A DNA stretch of 64,000 bases, from assembly GCF_031928785.1 (NCBI RefSeq), contig NZ_JARQAL010000007.1; one strand, given 5' to 3'. Below are positions 43,957 through 52,479 of the stretch, one piece after another. A program made the translations under genes and the position numbers. This stretch comes from Enterococcus_C asini_A. Lineage in GTDB: Bacteria > Bacillota > Bacilli > Lactobacillales > Enterococcaceae. The notes below the pieces were generated by a model. That model ran no database searches, was not told where the DNA came from, and saw only the letters and a list, made by a program, of their open reading frames with translations. Position 1 is the stretch's first letter, and every line of letters starts with the position of its first letter.

Positions 43957-44656
43957 AGAAGTGGTTTTTGAAGAAAATAAGCGACTGGGGAATGTGTTGG
44001 TCCAAGATGATGCCAAGGCCCTCTACCAACGAAGCAAGTACTACATCCTGATGAAAGAAATCTCTGAAAAACTACGTCCGGAACTACCAAAAGACGAAGA
44101 GATTTTAGCTTATTTGCCTTTAACAAATACTGATAATACTGCCTTTATGAATACTGGTATCAACGGTCTCTCCTACGCCCGCACCAAAAAAGCAAGAGAT
44201 TACGTGAACACTTTTCATGATATCCGTGGCAACCGACTGATGATTTTTACGAAAAGAAGAATTCTCTTTTTAGTAGTTGTAGAGTTTTTGGAAGAAAAGC
44301 AATATTTTAGTTATCCCTATGAAAGTATTCGATCAATTTATGTAGAAAAATATCAGCGGCGATATTTTGATGAAAAAATGCACCGTCAGAATTTCAGCTG
44401 TTACTTTCTCGACTTCCAATCAGAAGCAAATGTTTTTTTTGAAGCCTTAAGTGAAGAGGATTATCAGGAATATTGTCGCATTAAGGCTAGTATTCCAGCC
44501 TTTTCCCAAGTGAAATCCGGTACTAAGGTACAACGGAACACACGTCTTGATCGAGTGCTTCATAAAATCGGCTCCAGTGCGGTCTGGTGGATTAATCTCC
44601 CTTTTGTCTTATTGTTGATTTATTTTATTTGGCGGCTACTCAGTGGCTTAGGGTAA
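43946..44656 (+). CDS. Membrane-anchored protein, candidate anti-sigma factor
   Basis: 236 residues, not recognised by family. It has a soluble N-terminal part of about 210 residues, including a beta-rich PH-like stretch (RGNRLMIFTKRRILFLVVVEFL, then YFSYPYESIRSIYV). One C-terminal membrane segment (WINLPFVLLLIYFIWRLL) would leave the bulk in the cytoplasm. ATG at 43946 follows AAAGGAGTG and overlaps the sigma gene. Gene order and topology are those of sigma/anti-sigma pairs, but no zinc-type anti-sigma motif is present. Confidence 0.65.
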   Translation: MGFKEVVFEENKRLGNVLVQDDAKALYQRSKYYILMKEISEKLRPELPKDEEILAYLPLTNTDNTAFMNTGINGLSYARTKKARDYVNTFHDIRGNRLMIFTKRRILFLVVVEFLEEKQYFSYPYESIRSIYVEKYQRRYFDEKMHRQNFSCYFLDFQSEANVFFEALSEEDYQEYCRIKASIPAFSQVKSGTKVQRNTRLDRVLHKIGSSAVWWINLPFVLLLIYFIWRLLSGLG

Positions 44657-44698
44657 ATTCTAGTTGGTTACTTATGGACGTTTTTACTCAAATGACAT

Positions 44699-44739
44699 GC
44701 TAAAAATGCACTCGGACAGTATCCTGAGTGCATTTTTAG
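44699..44739. terminator. Bidirectional terminator between sigma operon and mazEF
   Basis: CTAAAAATGCACTC-GG pairs with CC-TGAGTGCATTTTTAG, with A/T runs on both sides; it ends both convergent units. Confidence 0.85.
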
Positions 44740-44750
44740 TATATTGTGTA

Positions 44751-45098
44751 TTAATTTTCTAAAGAAACGAAAGCTTCAATTCTTTCTAACACAGCAGAGA
44801 AAGTCGCCAAATCACAAACTGCGACTTTTTGGAATTTACGTTTCGTATAATCCATTGAACGCATTTGATGGACAGAAATTTGGCCGCTAATTCCACTAGT
44901 CTCCCCTTCTACAATCAAATCTACATACAATGGTGCTTTTCTTTTCGTTGAGGAAATAGGACACACATAACAAAAGCCCGTGCGTTTGTTGAATTCATTA
45001 TTGGTTACCACAAGGCCCGGACGACGTTTTTGGATTTCTTTTCCTAAAGAAGGGTCAAAATCAATGAAAATGATGTCTCTTTGCTGAGGAATTTTCAT
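44751..45098 (-). CDS. mazF: MazF/PemK-family endoribonuclease toxin
   Basis: A 115-residue mRNA interferase. The start MKIPQQRDIIFIDFDPSLGKEIQKRRPGLVV has the conserved GxEIxKxRP pattern. Next comes YVCPISSTKR with the catalytic Thr/Ser region, and GQISVHQMRSMDY near residue 80. It overlaps the antitoxin gene by one base (ATGA-type junction). The toxin acts on single-stranded RNA unless bound by MazE. Confidence 0.93.
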   Translation of the reverse strand: MKIPQQRDIIFIDFDPSLGKEIQKRRPGLVVTNNEFNKRTGFCYVCPISSTKRKAPLYVDLIVEGETSGISGQISVHQMRSMDYTKRKFQKVAVCDLATFSAVLERIEAFVSLEN

Positions 45099-45337
45099 TA
45101 TTCTTCGACCTCAGTCTCAAGGCTTTTCATTTCATCCCAAGCGTGATCTTCTGCTGTTAACTCACTGCGGACATCTCCCCAAAATTCATCGGTATGGTAA
45201 ATATCCTTGATTTTAGGTGTGAGTATGTAGCCGCTTTTACTCATGCGCAATGTGAATTCTTCTCCTGCTTGCATCCGAGCAACCTTAGGAAAAATAATCC
45301 CTACTGAGTTGCCAATTTTTTTGACTTTCACTTCCAT
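45098..45337 (-). CDS. mazE: MazE/AbrB-type antitoxin
   Basis: 79 residues. The N-terminal swapped-hairpin SpoVT/AbrB domain (VKKIGNSVGIIFPKVARMQAGEEFTL) binds its own promoter. The acidic C-terminal tail (LTAEDHAWDEMKSLETEVEE) binds MazF. CAGGAGGTG precedes the ATG, and a -10 element TATACT lies about 20 bases further upstream. It is the first gene of a two-gene operon, so expression is probably autoregulated. Confidence 0.9.
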   Translation of the reverse strand: MEVKVKKIGNSVGIIFPKVARMQAGEEFTLRMSKSGYILTPKIKDIYHTDEFWGDVRSELTAEDHAWDEMKSLETEVEE

Positions 45338-45431
45338 AATTCACACCTCCTGTTAGTACAAGTATAACTTTTTTGCGAAAGATTTGCTAGCCTAGTGGTA
45401 CTTTCTTAATGTAGTGCTAGTTCACTTGCTA

Positions 45432-45555
45432 CTATTCTCGCAAATACGCCATCAAACCGGCTTTCAAGTCACTAGATGACCCTCCTGCTTCGATATGGCC
45501 ACTAACGGGAATCAAAAGCCAAGTGAGTCAGATACTTGTAAAGCAATTCCCAAAA
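45432..45555 (-). pseudogene. C-terminal remnant of an unidentified gene
   Basis: Between mazE and the HAD phosphatase gene the minus strand reads WLLIPVSGHIEAGGSSSDLK, then AGLMAYLRE and a stop at 45432. It is preceded in another frame by GIALQVSDS. It looks like the end of a truncated, frameshifted protein. The family is not recognised. Confidence 0.35.
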
Positions 45556-45571
45556 ACCACTGCAAAAAAAC

Positions 45572-45612
45572 AAAAAGAGCAATCCGCCGATTTTTGACGA
45601 ATCACTCTTTTT
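45572..45612 (-). terminator. Terminator of the ABC-F/HAD transcript
   Basis: On the minus strand, AAAAAGAGTGATTCG pairs with CGGATTGCTCTTTTT using several G-U pairs, and ends in a T run. Confidence 0.65.
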
Positions 45613-45622
45613 AAAATCAATT

Positions 45623-46423
45623 CTACTGTTTACTAGTAAGTACTTCTTTTAATACTTGCAACACGCCATACTCGTCATTTGATGGCGCGGTGTATTTCGC
45701 AAATTTCGCAACTTCCGGGGTTCCATTGGCCATAATATAGCTGTGTCCCACTTGTTTTAGCATCCCCACATCATTGTAGGTGTCACCAAACGCCATCATA
45801 TTATCAAAAGGTATGGCTAGTTTTTGACTCATAATCTCCATAGCACTACCTTTATCCACACCTTTATTCATAATGTCGATCCATTCCGGTCCGCTAACTA
45901 CTACAGAATAATCTCCACCAAAAGTTGGCTCAAAAATAGCAGCAAAGTTGTCTTGACTGTTTTGCTCTGGGAAATAGAGGGTGAATTTATCAGCGGTAAC
46001 TTCCACTTGACTTAAATCTTCCACAAACTCAATTTGAGTGTAAAATGTGCGGAAAACAGCCTCGTAATTTTGATACTTGCTTTCAATATAAGCTGCATTC
46101 ATACCACAAATGACAGGAATTCCCGAAGATTCTTGGGCAAAGGCAACCATTTTTTGGTAATCTTTTTGAGGCAGCTCACTATTGAAAATAACTTTGTCTT
46201 CATGGAGAATCAGTCCTCCATTGTCGGCAATAAAACTCATATCATGGCGCAATTCTTGAAAGGTATCCAGTAATGTATACAACGGTCGCCCACTAGCCGC
46301 AGCAAAAGTGATGCCTTTTTGTTTTAACTCTCTTACAGTTTCGATTAGACCAGGGGGCAGTTCTCCTGTGCTGGTTAGTAAAGTATGATCCATATCGGTG
46401 GCGATAAATTGAATGTTTTTCAT
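45623..46423 (-). CDS. Cof-type HAD-IIB phosphatase
   Basis: 266 residues. The HAD motifs are complete: I in FIATDMDHTLL, II in AAASGRPL, III around GVDKGSAM, and IV in MAFGDTYNDVGML. The large C2B cap lies at about residues 85-185. Members dephosphorylate sugar phosphates, flavin or pyridoxal phosphates, and the substrate cannot be told here. It lies 13 bases downstream of the ABC-F gene, so the two are probably co-transcribed. AGGAGGAGC precedes the ATG. Confidence 0.92.
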   Translation of the reverse strand: MKNIQFIATDMDHTLLTSTGELPPGLIETVRELKQKGITFAAASGRPLYTLLDTFQELRHDMSFIADNGGLILHEDKVIFNSELPQKDYQKMVAFAQESSGIPVICGMNAAYIESKYQNYEAVFRTFYTQIEFVEDLSQVEVTADKFTLYFPEQNSQDNFAAIFEPTFGGDYSVVVSGPEWIDIMNKGVDKGSAMEIMSQKLAIPFDNMMAFGDTYNDVGMLKQVGHSYIMANGTPEVAKFAKYTAPSNDEYGVLQVLKEVLTSKQ

Positions 46424-46436
46424 AGATGCTCCTCCT

Positions 46437-47966
46437 TTATGCGCTTAATTCGATTACTCGGTCCACAAAGTCTTCATAAAAGCCATTTTCGTGGGAAACT
46501 ACCAAAACGGTCCCGGGAAAAGCTTTTAAAGTCTCTTGTAAGTTTTCTTTCGATTCTTGGTCAATGTGGTTGGTAGGTTCATCGAGAATTAAGAAATTAC
46601 TTTTCTTCATGGTCATTTCTGCTAATTTGACCTTGGTTTGTTCGCCACCACTTAAATATTTTAAAGACTCTTGGACTAATTCTGCGGTTAAACCAGCCCG
46701 GGATAAGTGTTGACGTAATTCTTTTATTGAAGCTTTTGGAAAACGATCGCTCATAAACTGTAATGGGGTCTGCAATGGGTTTTCCCAGTCTAATTCTTGG
46801 GAAAAATAGTTAAATGCAGTTTTTTCCGGATAATGAAACTCCCCTTCTAAAGACGGAATCATCCCTAAGAGAGTTTTAATCAATGTGGATTTCCCGATGC
46901 CATTAAACCCTCGAATCGCGATTTTTTCTCCATAGCGAATGGTTAAATTAATCGGCGCTAAAAGCGGACGGGTCTTTTCATAGCCAATTACCAGTTGATC
47001 TGTTTCCAAAGCTAACGTGGTGACAATTGGTGCATAATCAAAGGCCAAATGAGGTTTTGGCGCATCACTAGGTGGCGTGAGTCGTTCGATTTTGGCTAAT
47101 TGTTTTTCCCGGCTTTTAGCCATGGTCGAACGGGAGCCGGCTTTGTATTTGCGAATATAAGCTTCGGTTTTCTTAATGTGTTCTTTTTGAGCTTCGTATT
47201 GCCGCAAGTAAGTTTCTTGTTGCAATTCTTTTTGTTTTAAAGCTCTCGTTAGATTCCCAGTGTATTTGCTTAATTTACCAAATTCGATATCCAAAATATG
47301 GGTGGTAATTTCATTTAAAAAGGCGCGGTCATGAGAAACTACCAAAAAGGTCCCTGTAAAGTCTTTTAGAAATTGAGTTAACCAAGTAACGTGATTATCA
47401 TCTAAATGGTTCGTTGGTTCGTCGAGAATTAATAAATCCGGCTTTTCTAAGAGCATCTTCGCCAAGATAATCTTCGAGCGTTGGCCACCGCTTAGATTGC
47501 TCATCTTTGTGTCCATACCGAGAATAGTAATGCCCAGACCTGTAGCCAGTTCATCAATAATCGTCTGCATTTGGTAAAATTCCCCTTGGTCCAGCTCGTT
47601 TTGCAACTGACCAGCTTGTTCTAACAGACGATCGTCTAAGCTTTCACCATATTGTGTGTAAAGCTCTCCAATGCGGGCTTCTTTGGCGAAATCCCCAGCA
47701 AAAGCTGTTTCTAAAAAGCCTTGGATGGTCAATCCTTCTGCTACATTGACATACTGGTCCAAATAGCCTAAATGCAAGTTTTTAGGAAACACCACCCGAC
47801 CCTCATCTGGTAAAAGCTCTCCGGTGATGATTTTAATTAGTGTACTCTTCCCGGCTCCGTTGCGACCAATTAACCCCACATGTTCTCCCCGATTAATTTG
47901 TGCACTGATATTTTCATAAAGTATTTTATCCCCAAATTGTTGGGTAATATTTTCTAAGGTTAACAT
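46437..47966 (-). CDS. ABC-F family ATPase (ribosome-associated), first of two
   Basis: A 509-residue soluble protein with two ATP-binding domains and no membrane part. Domain 1 has Walker A GRNGAGKS, signature NLSGGQRSK and DEPTNHLD. A charged helical linker follows (about residues 235-310). Domain 2 has GFNGIGKS, YLSGGEQTK and DEPTNHID. ABC-F proteins act at the ribosomal E site, as translation factors or antibiotic-resistance proteins, and the subfamily cannot be fixed by eye. The leader contains a terminator and very short reading frames, which suggests induction by translation inhibitors. Confidence 0.9.
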   Translation of the reverse strand: MLTLENITQQFGDKILYENISAQINRGEHVGLIGRNGAGKSTLIKIITGELLPDEGRVVFPKNLHLGYLDQYVNVAEGLTIQGFLETAFAGDFAKEARIGELYTQYGESLDDRLLEQAGQLQNELDQGEFYQMQTIIDELATGLGITILGMDTKMSNLSGGQRSKIILAKMLLEKPDLLILDEPTNHLDDNHVTWLTQFLKDFTGTFLVVSHDRAFLNEITTHILDIEFGKLSKYTGNLTRALKQKELQQETYLRQYEAQKEHIKKTEAYIRKYKAGSRSTMAKSREKQLAKIERLTPPSDAPKPHLAFDYAPIVTTLALETDQLVIGYEKTRPLLAPINLTIRYGEKIAIRGFNGIGKSTLIKTLLGMIPSLEGEFHYPEKTAFNYFSQELDWENPLQTPLQFMSDRFPKASIKELRQHLSRAGLTAELVQESLKYLSGGEQTKVKLAEMTMKKSNFLILDEPTNHIDQESKENLQETLKAFPGTVLVVSHENGFYEDFVDRVIELSA

Positions 47967-47991
47967 TGTGTCCTCATTTCTAGTGACCGTT

Positions 47992-48028
47992 AAAAAAGCT
48001 GTAGACGCTACTGCCGCCTACAGCTTTT
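47992..48028 (-). promoter_or_regulatory. Terminator/attenuator in the 5' leader of the first ABC-F gene
   Basis: On the minus strand AAAAGCTGTAG pairs perfectly with CTACAGCTTTT and is followed by six T, about 26 bases before the ABC-F start. The whole leader is only about 100 bases. Upstream in it are minimal reading frames: ATG at 48060 with five codons, and TTG at 48041 with four sense codons after AAAAGGA. Conditional termination is inferred. Confidence 0.6.
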
Positions 48029-48071
48029 ATTGCGTATCCAACTTAGCCAGTCCTTTTCATTTATCATGAAA

Positions 48072-48100
48072 AGAATAGCACGGCTTTCATACATTGTCAA
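48072..48100 (-). promoter_or_regulatory. Promoter of the first ABC-F gene
   Basis: A perfect TTGACA and TATTCT with a 17-base spacer on the minus strand, placing the start near 48066. Confidence 0.75.
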
Positions 48101-48176
48101 AAGCACTGGCTATTCTCGAGATTTTACATCAAAATAACTAGGTTTTTTTAACAAAATTGAAGAATCAGCTAGTGTC

Positions 48177-48202
48177 TTGACAGAATTGTGGTAAGATATT
48201 CT
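48177..48202 (+). promoter_or_regulatory. Possible promoter of the pan operon
   Basis: A perfect TTGACA with TATTCT only 14 bases downstream, or an extended TGGTAAGAT at 48189-48197. The spacing is off for a standard promoter, so the exact element is uncertain. Confidence 0.35.
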
Positions 48203-48225
48203 GGAAACAAAACAGAGGTGATGAA

Positions 48226-49059
48226 ATGAAAAGAATCGGTTTTATCGGTGCTGGTAAAGTGGGACATGTTTTAGGTGGTTATTTGGCTCAGCACGGTTTT
48301 ACACTACAAGGCTATGTTTCTCGTACTTTGCTTTCAGCAAAAAAGGCTGCAAGTGCGTGGAATACAAAGGTATATTGCGATAAAAAGGAATTGGTTAAAG
48401 ACTGTGATTGGCTGCTTCTCACTGTGCCAGATGACAAAATTTCCTCGGTTTATCTGGAAATAGCGCCATTTTTAACGTTAGGACACGTCGTTTTTCATTG
48501 TAGCGGTGCTCTAACTAGTGAAATCTTCACACCAAAAATTGCAGGAGTTCACTACTACTCTTTTCATCCTATGCTAGCAATTGGAAACACACACTCTTTC
48601 CAAAGTTTAAGCCAAGCTGCCTTTACCTTAGAAGGTCTGGACGTAGCGAACATCTTACCTGAACTCAGTTGCTTGAAAAATCCGATTCATACTCTAGCGT
48701 CTAAAGAAAAAGTTCGCTACCACGCCGGCTGTGTGTTTTTAAGTAACTTGGTCATCGCCTTAGCTCAAACTGGTACCACACTTTTAAAAGATTGCGGTTT
48801 GCCAGAAAGTTTTGTCTTCGGTGCTAGTCATACATTATTACAACAAAACATAAATCAACTGGCTTCAGTTGGTGCCACAAAAGCCTTGACGGGGCCTATT
48901 GAGCGAAATGATGTACAGACGGTGACGCGTCATTTAGAAGTGTTAAATGATCAACAAAGCCTGCTTTACTGCCTATTGTCCCGAGAACTACTGACTTTGG
49001 CTCAAATCAAGCATCCCGAAACCGACTATTCAACTATGGAAAGGATTTTAAACTCTTGA
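48226..49059 (+). CDS. panG: Alternative ketopantoate reductase PanG (DUF2520 type)
   Basis: A 277-residue NADPH-dependent oxidoreductase. The N-terminal Rossmann fold is RIGFIGAGKVGHVLGGYLAQHGF, with LLTVPDDKI and HCSGALTSE. The C-terminal part (from about residue 120, YSFHPMLAIG) has the DUF2520 helical domain. PanG replaces PanE in some bacteria, including enterococci. The position at the head of panBCD supports this role: 2-ketopantoate to pantoate, between PanB and PanC. Its stop overlaps the panB start. Confidence 0.87.
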   Translation: MKRIGFIGAGKVGHVLGGYLAQHGFTLQGYVSRTLLSAKKAASAWNTKVYCDKKELVKDCDWLLLTVPDDKISSVYLEIAPFLTLGHVVFHCSGALTSEIFTPKIAGVHYYSFHPMLAIGNTHSFQSLSQAAFTLEGLDVANILPELSCLKNPIHTLASKEKVRYHAGCVFLSNLVIALAQTGTTLLKDCGLPESFVFGASHTLLQQNINQLASVGATKALTGPIERNDVQTVTRHLEVLNDQQSLLYCLLSRELLTLAQIKHPETDYSTMERILNS

Positions 49060-49895
49060 AAAAAACCGTGATGACACTGGCTCAGAAAAAAGCCCAGCAA
49101 GAAAAAAGCAGTATGTTAACTGCCTATGATTACACCACCGCAAAGCTCATGGACGATGCTGGAATCGATGCACTATTAGTTGGTGATTCATTAGGAATGG
49201 TCATGTTGGGCTATGAGGATACCTTACAAGTGACCATGGAGGATATGATTCACCATTCGAAAGCGGTACGTCGGGGAGCAAAAAAAGCCCTCGTTGTCAC
49301 CGACCTGCCCTTTCTCTCCTATCATGTCTCAGTGGAGCAAGCAGTCTTAAATGCTGGTCGCCTAGTGAAAGAAGGCCAAGCAGAAGCGGTGAAATTAGAA
49401 GGCGGTGTAGCTTTTGCCGAAGTAATTGCGGCCATTGTCAGAGCACAAATTCCGGTTATGGGACATATTGGTTTAACGCCTCAATCCGTTAATGCTTTTG
49501 GTGGGTTTAAAATTCAAGGCAAAACCCTAGCTGCTGCTCGGCAAATTGTGGCAGATGCTTTCGCCGTAGAAGCAGCGGGAGCTTTTGCAGTGGTATTAGA
49601 AGGGATTCCTGGTGATTTGGCTGACTACATTACCCAGCGTTTGAGCATCCCCACTATTGGGATTGGCGCTGGCAATAAAACGGATGGACAAGTTTTAGTT
49701 TACCAAGACGCTTTGGGAATGTATGGGGACTTACAGCCGAAATTTGTGAAACGTTTTGGAGAAGCTGGTACGCTTTATAAAGCAGCTTTTACCACGTACC
49801 AAGAAGAAATCACCACTGGAGCATTTCCAAGTGACGCCCATACTTTTCCCATTGATCAAAAAATTATCGAAATACTGAAACAGGAGGAACGATAA
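49056..49895 (+). CDS. panB: 3-methyl-2-oxobutanoate hydroxymethyltransferase
   Basis: 279 residues. It transfers a hydroxymethyl group to 2-ketoisovalerate to give ketopantoate. Motifs: MLTAYDYTTAKLMDDAGID, LLVGDSLGMVMLGYEDTLQVT, VTDLPFLSY, AVKLEGG, GHIGLTPQSVNAFGGF and IGIGAG. The start is TTG at 49056, overlapping the panG stop (TTGA), with AAAGGA ten bases upstream; ATG at 49071 is a possible but shorter alternative. Confidence 0.96.
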   Translation: MKKTVMTLAQKKAQQEKSSMLTAYDYTTAKLMDDAGIDALLVGDSLGMVMLGYEDTLQVTMEDMIHHSKAVRRGAKKALVVTDLPFLSYHVSVEQAVLNAGRLVKEGQAEAVKLEGGVAFAEVIAAIVRAQIPVMGHIGLTPQSVNAFGGFKIQGKTLAAARQIVADAFAVEAAGAFAVVLEGIPGDLADYITQRLSIPTIGIGAGNKTDGQVLVYQDALGMYGDLQPKFVKRFGEAGTLYKAAFTTYQEEITTGAFPSDAHTFPIDQKIIEILKQEER

Positions 49896-50759
49896 ATGCA
49901 GACTGTCACCACTATTGTAGAAGTTCGGCAAATTGTCAGCACTTGGAAAAAAGCAGGCAAAACAATTGGGCTCGTTCCTACCATGGGTGCTTTACATGAG
50001 GGACATCAAAGTTTGATTACAACGGCTCGTCAGCAATGTGACAAAGTAGTCCTCAGTATTTTCGTTAACCCGCTCCAATTTTCTCCAGAAGAAGACTTAG
50101 CTTGCTACCCTCGCGATTTGCCCACTGACCAAATTAAAGCAGCTGCTGCAGGATGTGACCTGATTTTTTGTCCTAGTGAAGTCGAAATGTATCCGGCAGG
50201 TTTTAATAGCTATGTGGAATGTTTTGGCGTTACACAAATGCTAGAAGGTCACAGCCGTCCCACTCATTTTAAAGGTGTGACTACCGTAGTGGCCAAACTC
50301 TTTGGGATTGTGACTCCAGATATTGCCTTTTTCGGTCAAAAAGACACTCAGCAAGTAGCGGTAATCGAACAAATGGTGAGGGATTTAAATCTACCTGTTA
50401 CCATTTACAGTTGTCCGATTATTCGAGAAGCATCAGGCTTAGCAAAAAGCTCGCGCAATCAATATTTAAGTGTTCAGGAAAAGAAAGAAGCCTTGGTTTT
50501 ATCTCAAAGTCTAAAGCTCGCTGAAAGGATGATCAATACTCGGCAACCGGTAGCGAAAATCCACCAGGCGATGACCGCCAAAATAGAAGAGTCCCCTTTA
50601 GCCGTCATTGACTATCTTAAAATCGTCAACCCGCAAACGTTACAAGAAATCAAAGAGATTGAAAAAGAGTGCTTGATTTTATTAGCCGTCTACATTGGCC
50701 AAACTCGCCTAATAGACAATGCCCGCTTCACTATTACCAACAAGGGAGAGAAAAAATGA
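49896..50759 (+). CDS. panC: Pantothenate synthetase (pantoate-beta-alanine ligase)
   Basis: A 287-residue ATP-dependent ligase joining pantoate and beta-alanine. It has the nucleotidyltransferase HIGH-type motif VPTMGALHEGHQSLI and IFVNPLQFSPEEDLACYPR. DIAFFGQKDTQQVAVI and the KMSKS-like LAKSSRNQYLS follow. The ATG directly abuts the panB stop and follows AGGAGG. It overlaps panD by four bases. Confidence 0.97.
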   Translation: MQTVTTIVEVRQIVSTWKKAGKTIGLVPTMGALHEGHQSLITTARQQCDKVVLSIFVNPLQFSPEEDLACYPRDLPTDQIKAAAAGCDLIFCPSEVEMYPAGFNSYVECFGVTQMLEGHSRPTHFKGVTTVVAKLFGIVTPDIAFFGQKDTQQVAVIEQMVRDLNLPVTIYSCPIIREASGLAKSSRNQYLSVQEKKEALVLSQSLKLAERMINTRQPVAKIHQAMTAKIEESPLAVIDYLKIVNPQTLQEIKEIEKECLILLAVYIGQTRLIDNARFTITNKGEKK

Positions 50760-51139
50760 ACATCACCATGTTAAAGTGTAAAATTCACCGGGCTACTGTT
50801 ACCGAAGCTCAGTTGGATTATGTCGGGAGTATTACCATTGATGAAACGCTAATAAAAGCAAGTGGTCTTTTAGAGTATGAAAAAGTCCAAATTGTCGATT
50901 GCAATAACGGAGAGCGATTTGAAACCTACGTTATTGCAGGCCCTGCTAATTCTGGTGTAATTTGTCTAAACGGTGCCGCTGCGAGAAAAGTCGCAGTACA
51001 AGATAAAATTATCATTATGGCCTATGGGATTTTGACTTCAAAAGAAGCAGCAACACACCGCCCCCAAGTAATTTTAGTAGATGAAGAAAATAAGATTACT
51101 AAAACCTGTCATTACGAACGCCATGGAGTATTAGGCTGA
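50756..51139 (+). CDS. panD: Aspartate 1-decarboxylase
   Basis: A 127-residue pyruvoyl enzyme making beta-alanine. The self-cleavage site Gly24-Ser25 is visible in LDYVGSITID, and the substrate segment IVDCNNGERFETYVI follows. ATG at 50756 overlaps the panC stop (ATGA), after GGGAGAG; the longer frame from 50669 lies in panC and is rejected. With panG, panB and panC it completes de novo pantothenate synthesis. Confidence 0.97.
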   Translation: MNITMLKCKIHRATVTEAQLDYVGSITIDETLIKASGLLEYEKVQIVDCNNGERFETYVIAGPANSGVICLNGAAARKVAVQDKIIIMAYGILTSKEAATHRPQVILVDEENKITKTCHYERHGVLG

Positions 51140-51197
51140 TAAAAAAAGAAAGCACCTGTGTTATTACTGGGATTTTAATAAAGTTTTTGTCCTAGTC

Positions 51198-51247
51198 AAA
51201 AAGAGCAATCCTACTTCCTGCAATTAGGAAATCGGACTGCTCTTTTA
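51198..51247. terminator. Bidirectional terminator after panD
   Basis: AAAAAGAGCA-ATCC pairs with GGA-CTGCTCTTTT (one mismatch) with T runs on both strands; shared with the convergent permease gene. Confidence 0.8.
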
Positions 51248-51262
51248 TAGTGCCAAATGACT

Positions 51263-52381
51263 TTATTCTTCCATTGAATCATTTAAAATGGTATTTTCTT
51301 GCTTTCTCAACCGATAGATTTTATGACCATTGATAATCAAGGTCTTAATCACCGCATAAACCGGGATACACACCAACATACCGAAAATCCCAAAGACACT
51401 GCCGGCACCTAGCAATACTAAAATAATTGTAATGGGATGAATATTTAAAGTCTTCCCAAAGAGCAACGGTTTGATTAAATTGCCATCCAATTGCTGAATT
51501 ACAAGAATGGAAATCGCCATATACAAAGCCTGCCAAGGAGAAACAAACAACCCCACAATCACCGCCGGTACAGCCCCGATAAAGGGTCCCACGTAAGGAA
51601 TAATATTGGTCAACCCGCAGATAAAAGCCAACAATAAACTATAGGGTTGTTGGAAAATCGTCATAGCAATAAAACTCAATCCCCCAATCATTAAAGCATC
51701 CAACATGGTACTACTGATATAGGCGGATAACGTATTATTCAAATCTTTAACGGTTGCGCGTAATTCGCTGCGCAAGCTTTGGGGAAAGAATACATCCAGA
51801 CTATCCATAAAACGGTAACCGTCTTTAAACATAAAAATCAAAATAAAAGGAACGGTGAATAGTAAAACAAAAAACTTCGTCAAAACAGACAAAATATGAC
51901 TTAAACTATTGGTCACACTGGTAATCAACCAATTAATAATATTATTCAGCGTGAGATTCATACTTTCCAGCTGTTGCTCAATATTGAAATTGCGAAATTC
52001 TTCTTTCTGCCCCACTTCTACCAACCAGTTATTGGCTTCTTCGGCATAAGTAGGTAAAGATTGCGTCAATTGCACAGCTTGACTCACCAGTTGGGGCACT
52101 ACATTCATAATTAAAAGGACCAGAAAGATTACCACCGTCGCAAAAACGATTAAAAAGCTCACCATGCGAGACAAACCTCTTTTTTCTAACCAGCGAACTA
52201 AAGGATCAAACATATAGTACAAAAACCCTGCTACAAATAAGGGTAAGATAATGGTGGACGCCATGGTGATTACAGGTTTTAAAAAACTTCGCATTTGAAG
52301 CAAGAAAAAACTTCCGATAATAATCAGCACCCATTCGGCGGTCCAGAAAAATAGTTTGGAATTTTTAAAACGTGATTGCAT
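51263..52381 (-). CDS. AI-2E family transporter (PerM/YueF-like)
   Basis: A 372-residue membrane protein. It has paired N-terminal membrane segments (about 12-60), a long soluble segment (about 95-165), then more membrane helices. The family motifs are LTNIIPYVGPFIGAVPAVIVG and QQLDGNLIKPLLFGKTLNIHP. Family members export varied small molecules or Na+, and the name does not establish autoinducer transport. A -10 element TACAAT with TG ahead lies at 52413-52418 on the minus strand. Confidence 0.88.
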   Translation of the reverse strand: MQSRFKNSKLFFWTAEWVLIIIGSFFLLQMRSFLKPVITMASTIILPLFVAGFLYYMFDPLVRWLEKRGLSRMVSFLIVFATVVIFLVLLIMNVVPQLVSQAVQLTQSLPTYAEEANNWLVEVGQKEEFRNFNIEQQLESMNLTLNNIINWLITSVTNSLSHILSVLTKFFVLLFTVPFILIFMFKDGYRFMDSLDVFFPQSLRSELRATVKDLNNTLSAYISSTMLDALMIGGLSFIAMTIFQQPYSLLLAFICGLTNIIPYVGPFIGAVPAVIVGLFVSPWQALYMAISILVIQQLDGNLIKPLLFGKTLNIHPITIILVLLGAGSVFGIFGMLVCIPVYAVIKTLIINGHKIYRLRKQENTILNDSMEE

Positions 52382-52479
52382 CTTGTTTCCTCCAAGGCAT
52401 GTGTTACTTTTAATTGTACCATTTCTCTTAAACTAGCAATAGTTTTCTTTATCGACTGAGATAATCTGATCCAGTTTTT

